64,000 nt of DNA from an uncultured Alphaproteobacteria bacterium (GTDB taxonomy: Bacteria; Pseudomonadota; Alphaproteobacteria; HIMB59; GCA-002718135): the NCBI GenBank assembly GCA_902613275.1, contig CACMGM010000001.1, positions 84,692 to 148,691 of the forward strand, in the 5' to 3' direction. The notes beneath the pieces are model-generated. The model was not told the DNA's origin. It made no database searches and saw nothing but the letters and a program-made list of their open reading frames with translations. Of the stretch, positions 38,480 to 47,092 are shown piece after piece. The translations under genes were made by a program, and so were the position numbers. Each line of letters begins with the position of its first letter. Position 1 is the stretch's first letter.

Positions 38480-40684
38480 TCAATTTATAGAAATTTCATC
38501 ACTGATAATAGTTCCATTTTCAACAATACAACCTATCATTCCTTTCTCAAATTGATTTGTTTTATCTTCAACTTCAATTAACAACTTATTGTTAATAAAC
38601 CCTTTTAAAATATTATTATTTGCCTCAAAACGCATTTCGTATTCCTCAAATGGTTCAAATTTAAAATCTATTTCTTTTAGGGTTTTTAGACCATACGCCA
38701 TTTTATTAATTTGTAGTTTATTTACAGATTTAATTTCTAGAGAATAATATCTTTGGAGTCCTTGTGATCTTATCACTAATCCTCCAGAAGACGCTAATCG
38801 AAACATTATTTTTGAATTAACTGAATAATTTTTCCATTCAGAAGAACCAGTAAAAACATGGCCTCTTGATGCATTTTTTATTAAACCGAAAGAATTTTTT
38901 CCGTAACCATACCATTTGTCTACATCATTTACCCACGCTAATTTCCATAATTGACCATAATATTTATCTTCATCAGGAATATAAACACCATTTGTTAAAG
39001 ATTTAATATCATGGCTTACAAGATGTGCTCGGTTTTCTTTAATATGTTCAGGTTTTCTAAATGTCATTTTAGGTATTCCAGTAATATCAAGATAATTAAT
39101 TAAAACTTCACCTGATACTTGTTCATCGGAGGAAATAGAATATCCAATCTGAGTAATGGGATTTGAAAATGTATCAGGAACTTTCCAGTCTATTGTTTTA
39201 CTTTCATCATCTGAAAAAAAATATTCTTCTGAACTTATTTTATATAACTTATCTCCTTCTCCATAATATTTAATAAATAATTTAATTTTTATATTTTTTT
39301 TTGTTTTTGAAATTATTTCAGTTTTAATATTTTGACCAGAATAAATTATAGGACAGCCAACAAAACTGTACACCATAAGCATCATTTCCTGTTGCTCATT
39401 TAAAGTTGTAAACTCTTCTGGAAAAAAAGTATTTACATATAACTCGCTATTAATACCTTTTGTTAGATTATTAAAATTTATCTCAAGTGCTCTATTTCCA
39501 ATATTAGATTTATATTCGATATTTTTTAAGAGAGTATTCTGATTATTATCATTTGATTTATCAACCATCCATCCTTGAGTGGATGTTTCCATTTCAAAAT
39601 TATATCTAGCATTATTTTTTATAACCTTACTTTCAAGGCCATCTAACTTTCTTCTAATGTTAATTATATTTTGACTTTCTCGAAGAGCATCAGTCATTGT
39701 TTCTGAGCCACGAGCTGACGTTATATATAATGTATCATTTACTGGTGAAATAAAGTCTGGACCCTTCTGGATTCCTTCTATGCCATTCTTAATACCCATA
39801 AAACAGCCTACATTCCCTGAGTTGCAATCAGTATCCCAGCCAGCAGTATTAACAATCATTAACGTTTTTTGAAAATCATCATCTCCAAACAAAAGAGCTA
39901 AAATTATCAAAGCATGATTTGGAACAATATGGCAGAAACCTTGGTACTTATCATATCCATAATTTTCTTCTATTTTAGATCTTGCTTGTTCCCAATCTAA
40001 ATTACCAGAACTCCAGTCCTGGATATCTGATATTAATTTATAAATAATAGAATCATTAGGAATGTATTTTTTACAATGCTCAATTATTTTCTTTGAATCA
40101 TTTTCAATAAATGCCATTGCTTCCATTGATGCAACAACTTGAGCACCATAGACAGATTCCCCATCATGACTGACACTTCCTGCTCTTTTTGCCAAATCTG
40201 CTGCAAAATCAGGATCACCAGCAGCGATCATGCCCCATCCATCTATAAAAATTTGAGCACCTATTTGTTCAGCTATAATTTTACCATTTCTTTTAATTGA
40301 TCCACTTTCAGGTGCTTCTATACCTTCTTTTAAATTTAAATAAGCGCTTTCTTCCGTCAGTAATCCTTTCCCAGCCCATGCTAAAACAGCTTGATTTTCT
40401 AAACAATAATTTAACCATGTTTGACCGATTTGTTTAGACGAAATATTTTTATCAAAATTAAAATCTTCAAAAGCTCTAATAAATGCAAACGTACCATTAA
40501 GATCATCATCTGTTACGTGCATTGGTACATTTAATTTATCATTCACATAATAATAAATAGGACCTAGTTCTTTCATTATTTTATCGTATGGCCAACCCTC
40601 AAAAGGTCTTCCTAAATATACTCCAATAATTTTTCCTAAGACGCCTGCGTAAACTTTATTTTCAAAAATATGATCTAATTTCAT
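38480..40684 (-). CDS. ADP-ribosylglycohydrolase-like protein with beta-sandwich C-terminus, copy 3
   Basis: 734 residues, the longest of the four. All ARH landmarks are kept: VTDDDLNGTFAF (Asn in place of Thr at the third position after the aspartates), SHDGESVYGAQ and NTAGWDTDCNSGNVGC. It is closest to copies 2 and 4; the extra length is a ~14-residue insert near residue 560-575 (HLVSHDIKSLTNGVYIPDED) between the middle and C-terminal modules. No signal peptide. Its ribosome-binding site is weaker than those of copies 2 and 4. Same operon, 26-base gap to copy 2. Confidence 0.87.
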   Translation of the reverse strand: MKLDHIFENKVYAGVLGKIIGVYLGRPFEGWPYDKIMKELGPIYYYVNDKLNVPMHVTDDDLNGTFAFIRAFEDFNFDKNISSKQIGQTWLNYCLENQAVLAWAGKGLLTEESAYLNLKEGIEAPESGSIKRNGKIIAEQIGAQIFIDGWGMIAAGDPDFAADLAKRAGSVSHDGESVYGAQVVASMEAMAFIENDSKKIIEHCKKYIPNDSIIYKLISDIQDWSSGNLDWEQARSKIEENYGYDKYQGFCHIVPNHALIILALLFGDDDFQKTLMIVNTAGWDTDCNSGNVGCFMGIKNGIEGIQKGPDFISPVNDTLYITSARGSETMTDALRESQNIINIRRKLDGLESKVIKNNARYNFEMETSTQGWMVDKSNDNNQNTLLKNIEYKSNIGNRALEINFNNLTKGINSELYVNTFFPEEFTTLNEQQEMMLMVYSFVGCPIIYSGQNIKTEIISKTKKNIKIKLFIKYYGEGDKLYKISSEEYFFSDDESKTIDWKVPDTFSNPITQIGYSISSDEQVSGEVLINYLDITGIPKMTFRKPEHIKENRAHLVSHDIKSLTNGVYIPDEDKYYGQLWKLAWVNDVDKWYGYGKNSFGLIKNASRGHVFTGSSEWKNYSVNSKIMFRLASSGGLVIRSQGLQRYYSLEIKSVNKLQINKMAYGLKTLKEIDFKFEPFEEYEMRFEANNNILKGFINNKLLIEVEDKTNQFEKGMIGCIVENGTIISDEISIN

Positions 40685-40696
40685 TTATTATCAATC

Positions 40697-42862
40697 TTAT
40701 TCTATACTAATTGAGTTAGATGATAATGTTCCATCTTGAGCAATAAAACCAATCATCCCTGATTCAAATGAATTATCTTTATCTTGTGTCTCAATTAAAA
40801 GTTTTCCATCTACATAACCTGATAATTTATTTTCATTAACTGTAAATTGTAATTCATAATCTTTATAAAATTCAAAATTAAAATCTACTTCTTTTAACGT
40901 TTCGAGTTCATAAAACATTTTATTTATCTGTAATTTATTTTTTGAAGTTAATTCTAAAGAATAATACCTTTTTACACCTTGAGATCTTATCACTAATCCT
41001 CCAGCTGATGCTAAAGGAAAATTCACTTTAGAAGAAACAGAATAATCCTTCCAAGAAGATGAACCTTGTAAAATATGCCCTCTTCCCACACCATTGATTA
41101 TTTTAAAAGACTCCATCCATCTATATTGCCACTTATCAATATCGTTAACCCATGCCCTTTTCCATAATTGGCCATAAAATTCTTGATTGAAAAAATATCC
41201 ATTTTTTGATGCATTTTCTATATGATCAGGTCTTTTGAAAATTGTTTTTGGTGTACCCTCAATATCAAGATAATTTATTAAAAGTTTACCTGAAGTATTT
41301 GTATCTGAAGAAATTACAAACCCAATTTGTCCAATTGGATTAGAAAATGTATCTGGAACAGTCCACTCAATAGATTTTACCTCATTATTTAAAAGTTCAT
41401 ATTCCTTTGTATCTATTTGTATTAATTTATCCTCTTCTCCCCAATATTTTATAAATAAAGTAACTTTTATATTATTTTTACTTTTAGAAATTATTTCCGT
41501 TTTAATTTTTTGACCGGTATAAACTATTGGACATCCAACAAAATCATAGTGAAAAAATTTCTGCCTCTGAGCACCTTTTAATTCAGTAAACCAATCTGGG
41601 AAAAAAGTATCTACATACACAACACTTGAATGACCAATTGATAAATTAGAAAAGTCAATTTCTAGAGCTCTTTGACCAATTTTAGATTCATAAGCAACAT
41701 TTGCAATTCTAGTATTAAGATTATTATCATTTAACTTATTAACCTTCCAAGCCTGAGTTGAGTCAGGCATTTCAAAATTGTATCTTGCATTATCTTTTAT
41801 TAAATTATTTTCCAAACCATTAATTCGTCTTGCAATATTTACAATATTTTGACTTTCTCTTAGAGCATCAGTTATTGTTTCGGCTCCGTTACTAGTTGGA
41901 AGATAAATTGTATCATTAACTGGAGAAATATAATCAGGACCATCTTTTATACTTTCAAGTCCATTTTTAATTCCAAGAAAACATCCAACATTTCCAGAAT
42001 TACAATCTGTATCCCATCCTGAAGTATTAACAATCATTAAAGATTTTTGAAAATTATCATCGCCAAATAATAATGCTAAAATAATTAATGCATGATTTGG
42101 AACAATATGAACACCACCTATGAATTTTTCATATCCATAAATATCATCTATTTTTTCTCTTGCTTGCTCCCAATCTAAATTTCCTGAGCTCCAATCTTGA
42201 ATATCTGATATAAGTTTAAAAATTGTTGAATCTTTTGGAATATATCTTTTGCAATGCTCAATAATTTTTTTTGTATCTTTTTCTATAAAAGCCATGGCCT
42301 CCATTGCTGCAACAACTTGAGCTGCATATACTGACTCACCATCGTGACTAACACTCCCTGCTTTTTTAGCAAAATTTGCTGCTTGATCTGGATCTCCTGG
42401 TGAAACTAGACCCCAACCATCAATAAAGATCTGAGCACCTATTTGTTCGGCAACAATTTTACCATTTGTTTTAATAGATCCACTATCAGGAGCATGAATA
42501 CCTTGTTTTAAATTTTGATAAGCGGTATCTTCTGATGATGTACCTTTACCACCCCACCATAATACAGCTTGATTTTCTAAACAATAGTTTAGCCACGTTT
42601 GCCCAATTTGTTTAGACGAAATATTTTTATCAAAATTAAAATCTTTTAAAGCGTTAATAAATCGAAATGTTCCAGTTAGATCATCATCTGTGATTTGAAT
42701 AGGCATATTCAATTTATCATTTACATAATAATTAATATGACCTAATTCTTTAATTATTCTATCATACCACCAACCTTCAAAAGGTCTGCCAAGATAGACA
42801 CCTATGATTTTACCTAAGACTCCTGAATATACTTTCTCCTGGTATTCTTTGTTAAGTTCCAT
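40697..42862 (-). CDS. ADP-ribosylglycohydrolase-like protein with beta-sandwich C-terminus, copy 4
   Basis: 721 residues; first of the four to be transcribed, 15 bases after the permease gene, with a GGGAGGAAG ribosome-binding site. ARH landmarks: ITDDDLTGTFRF, SHDGESVYAAQ, NTSGWDTDCNSGNVGC (Ser for Ala). An ILAWAGKG-like segment of copies 2 and 3 reads VLWWGGKGTSSEDTAYQ here, as in copy 1 (VLWWGGRGHSAEDTAF), so copies 1 and 4 share this active-site-side loop and differ from 2 and 3. The C-terminal modules follow the same pattern as copy 2. Cytosolic by lack of signal. Confidence 0.87.
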   Translation of the reverse strand: MELNKEYQEKVYSGVLGKIIGVYLGRPFEGWWYDRIIKELGHINYYVNDKLNMPIQITDDDLTGTFRFINALKDFNFDKNISSKQIGQTWLNYCLENQAVLWWGGKGTSSEDTAYQNLKQGIHAPDSGSIKTNGKIVAEQIGAQIFIDGWGLVSPGDPDQAANFAKKAGSVSHDGESVYAAQVVAAMEAMAFIEKDTKKIIEHCKRYIPKDSTIFKLISDIQDWSSGNLDWEQAREKIDDIYGYEKFIGGVHIVPNHALIILALLFGDDNFQKSLMIVNTSGWDTDCNSGNVGCFLGIKNGLESIKDGPDYISPVNDTIYLPTSNGAETITDALRESQNIVNIARRINGLENNLIKDNARYNFEMPDSTQAWKVNKLNDNNLNTRIANVAYESKIGQRALEIDFSNLSIGHSSVVYVDTFFPDWFTELKGAQRQKFFHYDFVGCPIVYTGQKIKTEIISKSKNNIKVTLFIKYWGEEDKLIQIDTKEYELLNNEVKSIEWTVPDTFSNPIGQIGFVISSDTNTSGKLLINYLDIEGTPKTIFKRPDHIENASKNGYFFNQEFYGQLWKRAWVNDIDKWQYRWMESFKIINGVGRGHILQGSSSWKDYSVSSKVNFPLASAGGLVIRSQGVKRYYSLELTSKNKLQINKMFYELETLKEVDFNFEFYKDYELQFTVNENKLSGYVDGKLLIETQDKDNSFESGMIGFIAQDGTLSSNSISIE

Positions 42863-42877
42863 CTTCCTCCCATTAAA

Positions 42878-43720
42878 CTAACCTTTTGTAGCGCCACTGG
42901 TTAGACCAGCAATGAAACGCCTTTGAAAAAACATAAATAATATAGCGATTGGGGCAGCCATTAATATTGAGGCTGCACTAACAAGACCATAATCATTTGC
43001 AAATCTACTTTGGAATGCAAATAATATAGATGATATTGGTTTAAAATCATCAGTAATAATAAAAGTAATAGCAAATAAAAATTCATTCCAAACATTTAAA
43101 GAGACAATTAATGCTGTTGTTAGAAAAACTGGCCAAGAAAGTGGTAGAGCTACCTTTGTAAATAATTGCATTGTTGAAGCACCATCTAATTTAGCTGCTT
43201 CAAAAAGTTCAGTCGGTAGTTGTAACATATATGATCTAATTAAAAATGTAGCAAAAGGGGCATTTAAAGCACTATAAATAATTATCAGGCCAATTCTTGT
43301 ATCGAGTAAAGATAAACTCTTCCACATTAAAAATAGTGGTAAAATATATAATTGTGCTGGAATACTTATACCAACGAGCAAATAAAGACCAACAATAGCA
43401 GTTTGAATTCCTTTTGGGTTTAAAACTGCCAGACTAAAAGCTGCCATTCCCGAAACGGTTAAATTTAAAATAAGTGTGCCAACAACTAATATAAAAGAGT
43501 TCATGAAAATTTGATTATAATTTCCATTTACCCAGGCATCATAATAATTCATGAATCTTATTTCATTTGGGAAACCTAATGGGTTTGCGCCAAACTCAGA
43601 TGATGGTTTCACAGAGTTAAAAATTAGAACTAAGCATGGCAAAATAATAACTAATGCAAACGAAAATAAAATTACATGATTGACATAACTTGATCGTTGT
43701 CTAAATCTTGCAGTTGCCAT
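42878..43720 (-). CDS. Carbohydrate ABC transporter permease (MalG type)
   Basis: Inner-membrane permease, 280 residues, about six transmembrane helices. The cytoplasmic ATPase-docking loop is ELFEAAKLDGASTMQLFTKVALPLSWP, the EAA motif of family CUT1. The last residues (FQRRFIAGLTSGATKG) are the typical MalG-like C-terminus. It pairs with the upstream permease (6-base gap) and is followed by the ARH-like genes. Confidence 0.93.
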   Translation of the reverse strand: MATARFRQRSSYVNHVILFSFALVIILPCLVLIFNSVKPSSEFGANPLGFPNEIRFMNYYDAWVNGNYNQIFMNSFILVVGTLILNLTVSGMAAFSLAVLNPKGIQTAIVGLYLLVGISIPAQLYILPLFLMWKSLSLLDTRIGLIIIYSALNAPFATFLIRSYMLQLPTELFEAAKLDGASTMQLFTKVALPLSWPVFLTTALIVSLNVWNEFLFAITFIITDDFKPISSILFAFQSRFANDYGLVSAASILMAAPIAILFMFFQRRFIAGLTSGATKG

Positions 43721-43726
43721 TTTTTA

Positions 43727-44605
43727 TTAGACCTCCCAACCCATTCGTCTTAAGATTGCAAAGAAACCTACAATGATTGCTACATAGAAAAACATCATGA
43801 CACCAATTGTAGAAGCATATCCAACATTCATACGTTGGAAAGCCTGCGAATAAAGATGATTTGCTACAACTTCTGAACTGTAAGCTGGGCCTCCCATAGT
43901 TAGAATATATACATAGTCAAATGTTGGCACTGACCATATTATTATTATTATTAAAGATAAAATAAAAATAGGTCTTATCATTGGTAAAGTAATGTACCTA
44001 AATTTTTGAAACTTAGTAGCTCCCTCGATATCTGCAGCTTCATAAAGAGAGTCATCCACTTGGTACATTCCTGTTAAATAAATGATAACAAGAAAACCAA
44101 AGAAATGCCAAATATCTACCCATGCAACTGCATAAAGCGCTGTCTCTTTCATGGCAAAAGGTGATTTTGCAAGAAACTCAATTCCTTGATTTTCAAACCA
44201 TCCACCTAAACCGTGTCTTGGATGAAATAAATATCTCCAAATCAAACAATTAACTATACTCGCAAGTATATATGGGAAAAAAAATACAAGCCTATAAAAC
44301 ATTTGACCTCTTTTAATTCCTGTTAGTAAATATGCTAAGCCAAGAGATATAATAACTGGAATTGTTAAAAATAATACAGTCCATATAAGATTATGATAAA
44401 CAGCTTTTTTGAAAACGCGGTCCCTAAATAATTCTTGAAAGTTTTCTAAACCAACGTAGTTAATTCTACCAAAACCGTTCCAATCAGTTAAGCATAATAA
44501 TAAACTTAGTATTGATGGAAATGCTATAACAAAGAAATGAATAGATATTACTGGAATCAAAAAATACCAGGAAATCGCATTTATATTTGTTAAATATTTT
44601 GGCAT
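43727..44605 (-). CDS. Carbohydrate ABC transporter permease (MalF/UgpA type)
   Basis: 292 residues, six predicted transmembrane helices (first about residues 12-35). The EAA loop DSLYEAADIEGATKFQKFRYITLPMIRP and the following ILTMGGPAYSSEVVANHLYSQAF are characteristic of CUT1 sugar importers. It forms the pore with the downstream MalG-type subunit. The binding protein gene is directly upstream. No ABC ATPase gene is present anywhere in this cluster. Confidence 0.93.
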   Translation of the reverse strand: MPKYLTNINAISWYFLIPVISIHFFVIAFPSILSLLLCLTDWNGFGRINYVGLENFQELFRDRVFKKAVYHNLIWTVLFLTIPVIISLGLAYLLTGIKRGQMFYRLVFFFPYILASIVNCLIWRYLFHPRHGLGGWFENQGIEFLAKSPFAMKETALYAVAWVDIWHFFGFLVIIYLTGMYQVDDSLYEAADIEGATKFQKFRYITLPMIRPIFILSLIIIIIWSVPTFDYVYILTMGGPAYSSEVVANHLYSQAFQRMNVGYASTIGVMMFFYVAIIVGFFAILRRMGWEV

Positions 44606-44617
44606 AATTATTTTTTT

Positions 44618-44644
44618 AATAAGGGGAAGCGAGTTCCCCTTATT
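44618..44644 (-). promoter_or_regulatory. Stem-loop between binding-protein and permease genes
   Basis: An 11-bp perfect stem (aataaggggaa / ttccccttatt) with a 5-base loop in the 55-base gap after the binding-protein stop. There is no U-run after it on the operon strand. Such hairpins behind binding-protein genes commonly protect the upstream message or partly attenuate transcription, giving more binding protein than permease. Confidence 0.7.
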
Positions 44645-44660
44645 TTAAATTATAATTAAA

Positions 44661-45986
44661 TTATCTCTCCCCAACTGGAACTAGTGCATCGTCTTCACGT
44701 GCTTGGTCCCAAAGTCTTTGAGATTCTTCCATAAATTCAAGTGGAGTAATATCTCCAGCCCAAACCACTTCCATGTCCTTCCAAATATGGACACCTGGAT
44801 CATTCGGATAGAACGTCCAGGTTGTATATCCATAGTTTCCAGAATCAGAAGCTTCTGCGAATTCAGTTAAGAATCTTTTTTGTCTTGGATCGATATTAGA
44901 ATCAAAGTCAGACTCAGTATATTTTAGTGGTAACAACCATGCACCGTAACCTAAACTACCAGTAACTTTAAGAGCTCTTGCTTTATCAGAAAGAATCCAA
45001 TCAATTACTTTTGCAGCTGCATCAGCATTTTTAGATGCTGCATTAATGGACATTGTTCCACCTGTTGCAAGTTGGTAATTAGGAGCACTTCCTGCTTGTG
45101 AATTCAGAATTGGTAAAGGATTCCAATCCCAGTCATCAGAAGATTCTCCAAAATTTGTTGCCGTTACATTGAAACCCCAAGTTCCAATCATGAGCATTGC
45201 AGAACCTCTAGTAGCAAACTCGTTATTAAAATCATCCCAATCTAGAGAATAATATGTCTCTAGATCACCAGACCAATAACCTTCATCTACCATGTGTTTT
45301 CTTAAAAGCTCAATTGCTTCTACAAACTCTGGATCAGTCCACTTTTTTTCACCAATTAATGCTTTATAGACATTTTCTGGTCCAGCATAAGTGTTGAAAT
45401 AGTTGCCTACTAAATGTTCGTGAGTTGGCTGCCATCCAGCAGAACCATATGCGTAAACATTCATTCCCTTAGCTTTGATTTTAGCAGCTAAAGATTCAAC
45501 TTCTTCTAAAGTATTTGGAGTGCTCCATCCATTTTCTTCAAACAAAGTTTTATTATAAAAATAAATCATTGTTTCGTAGTTTTTTGGAATTGAATATAAT
45601 TCACCATCAAATACTCCTGAGTTGTAAGCCCAACCTAGAAGTTTATCTTGCCAGCCATATTGGTCAGCATACTCTTGCATAGATTTAACAAGACCTGCAT
45701 CTTGGTAAATTTTTATGTAAGAAGCACCAGGTGTATCGAACATGTCCGGTCCACTTCCGGATAAAAGAGCTGGTCTAATTGTATCATTAATGTCTTCTTT
45801 GAATACACATTCTAATTCTATTTCATCTTGTTCAGCATTAAAAGCATCACACATCATTTCTTGAACTGTAGGGTCAGTATCTGCACTACTCTCCATCCAC
45901 CAAACTACTTTGGTGGCAGCAAATGTTGAAGTTGCGAAAAAAGCTGTAAGAATAAAAGTTAAAAAAATATTTAAAATTTTATTCAT
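44661..45986 (-). CDS. Sugar ABC transporter substrate-binding protein
   Basis: Periplasmic solute-binding protein of the extracellular family 1 (441 residues). A signal peptide is clear (residues 1-24, ending FAATSTFAA before TKVVWWMES). It shows the lobe markers SGPDMFDTPGASY, YSIPKNYETMIYFYNK, GSAMLMIGTWGFNV and several tryptophans likely to stack on sugar rings. The frame opens at 45998, but the GGAGG ribosome-binding site is inside that extension, so the ATG at 45986 (MNKILNIFLTF) was chosen. It is the first gene of the operon that includes both permeases and the four ARH-like genes. Ligand unknown. Confidence 0.92.
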   Translation of the reverse strand: MNKILNIFLTFILTAFFATSTFAATKVVWWMESSADTDPTVQEMMCDAFNAEQDEIELECVFKEDINDTIRPALLSGSGPDMFDTPGASYIKIYQDAGLVKSMQEYADQYGWQDKLLGWAYNSGVFDGELYSIPKNYETMIYFYNKTLFEENGWSTPNTLEEVESLAAKIKAKGMNVYAYGSAGWQPTHEHLVGNYFNTYAGPENVYKALIGEKKWTDPEFVEAIELLRKHMVDEGYWSGDLETYYSLDWDDFNNEFATRGSAMLMIGTWGFNVTATNFGESSDDWDWNPLPILNSQAGSAPNYQLATGGTMSINAASKNADAAAKVIDWILSDKARALKVTGSLGYGAWLLPLKYTESDFDSNIDPRQKRFLTEFAEASDSGNYGYTTWTFYPNDPGVHIWKDMEVVWAGDITPLEFMEESQRLWDQAREDDALVPVGER

Positions 45987-46296
45987 CATTTCCTCCATTT
46001 AATAAGAAATTTATACTACAAATAGGAATCCTGTAAATCTATTTATGCTAGATTTTGATCGAAAAAATACAGGAAAATGCTAAATTGCGACAATTATTTT
46101 GTCTAGAGCATAAATATCATCTGATCCCTTATTAAACTTAAAAAATAGTTAAAAGAAAAATAAAAAATAACTATTAAAAAAATTGCTATTAGGGACCAAA
46201 TTATGAATTTTATCATTTTATAGTTTTTATAAATTAAATAATGTTTAAGGATAATAATAATATAATATAAAATATTATTAAATTCTAATCATAATT
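45987..46296. promoter_or_regulatory. Divergent intergenic region between binding protein and aldolase genes
   Basis: A 310-base AT-rich gap that must hold promoters for both divergent genes. Inverted repeats are visible at 46029-46074 (tcctgtaaatct... agattt... acagga, nested) including a TTTTGATCGAAAA near-palindrome, a candidate operator. On the minus strand a 37-codon hydrophobic frame (46103-46216, MIKFIIWSLIAIFLIVIFYF) could encode a tiny membrane protein, but AT-rich DNA gives such frames by chance. No regulator gene is adjacent. Confidence 0.4.
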
Positions 46297-47085
46297 ATGA
46301 AAAATAAGTTATTTGATATTTGGAAACAAGAAAAAGCATCTATCAATGCTTGGTTATCGATACCAAATTCTTTTACTGCTGAAGCCTTTGGTAAAATGGG
46401 TTGGGATTCAGTAACTATAGATATGCAGCATGGTCAAAATGATTATTCAACTGCTATTTCTATGGTTCAAGGATTAACAAATAGTGATACTGTCCCTATG
46501 ACAAGAGTTCCATGGAACGAGCCAGGTATTATTATGAAAATGTTAGATTTAGGTGTTCAAGGAATTATTGCGCCAATGATTAATACAAAAGAGGACTGTG
46601 AAAAGTTTGTTTCATATTGCTATTATCCTCCAATAGGCCAAAGAAGTTTTGGCCCTATGAGGGCTCAGGTAGTTTATGGTACAGATTACTATCAACATGC
46701 AAATGATAATATTGTAAGTTTGGCAATGATAGAAACGAAACAAGCAGTAGAAAATTTAGATGCCATTCTTTCAGTTCCAAACTTAACTGGTATCTATATT
46801 GGGCCTGCTGATATGAGTTCTTCTTATGATTTACCACCTAAATTTGATGTTCGTGAAGATCCGGTATTTTCAAATATTAAAATGATTGCAAAAAAAGCAA
46901 AAGAAAAAGGAAAGATTGCAGGTATTCATAATGGATCAGTTAAGTATATGAAAGAAATGATGGAATATGGTTTTCAATTTACCACTTTACTTTCCGATTT
47001 TAGAATGATGACATCTCATGCTGAAAGTTTATTAAAAGAATTAAAAGATGTGGATACTAAATCCGATAATACTAGCGCATATTAG
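46297..47085 (+). CDS. HpcH/HpaI family class II aldolase
   Basis: TIM-barrel aldolase of 262 residues, related to 4-hydroxy-2-oxoheptanedioate and 2-keto-3-deoxy-sugar-acid aldolases, which cleave such acids to pyruvate and an aldehyde. Marks: VTIDMQHGQNDYS (the His general base), VPMTRVPWNEPGIIMKMLDLGVQGIIAPMINT with metal-site Glu/Asp later, and GIYIGPADMSSSYDL. It is divergent from the sugar-importer operon and shares its control region, so it probably finishes breakdown of the imported sugar. Convergent with uup. Confidence 0.88.
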   Translation: MKNKLFDIWKQEKASINAWLSIPNSFTAEAFGKMGWDSVTIDMQHGQNDYSTAISMVQGLTNSDTVPMTRVPWNEPGIIMKMLDLGVQGIIAPMINTKEDCEKFVSYCYYPPIGQRSFGPMRAQVVYGTDYYQHANDNIVSLAMIETKQAVENLDAILSVPNLTGIYIGPADMSSSYDLPPKFDVREDPVFSNIKMIAKKAKEKGKIAGIHNGSVKYMKEMMEYGFQFTTLLSDFRMMTSHAESLLKELKDVDTKSDNTSAY

Positions 47086-47092
47086 TAATCAC

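Noticed and set aside
34112..42862. The four ARH-like genes as an assembly duplication artefact.
   Set aside because: The copies differ throughout in sequence and length (719, 720, 734 and 721 residues) and each has an intact frame, so they are real, older paralogues.
46103..46216. A 37-codon hydrophobic frame upstream of the sugar-binding protein gene.
   Set aside because: AT-rich DNA readily gives Ile/Phe/Leu-rich frames; no ribosome-binding site and no neighbour coupling. Mentioned only in the intergenic entry.
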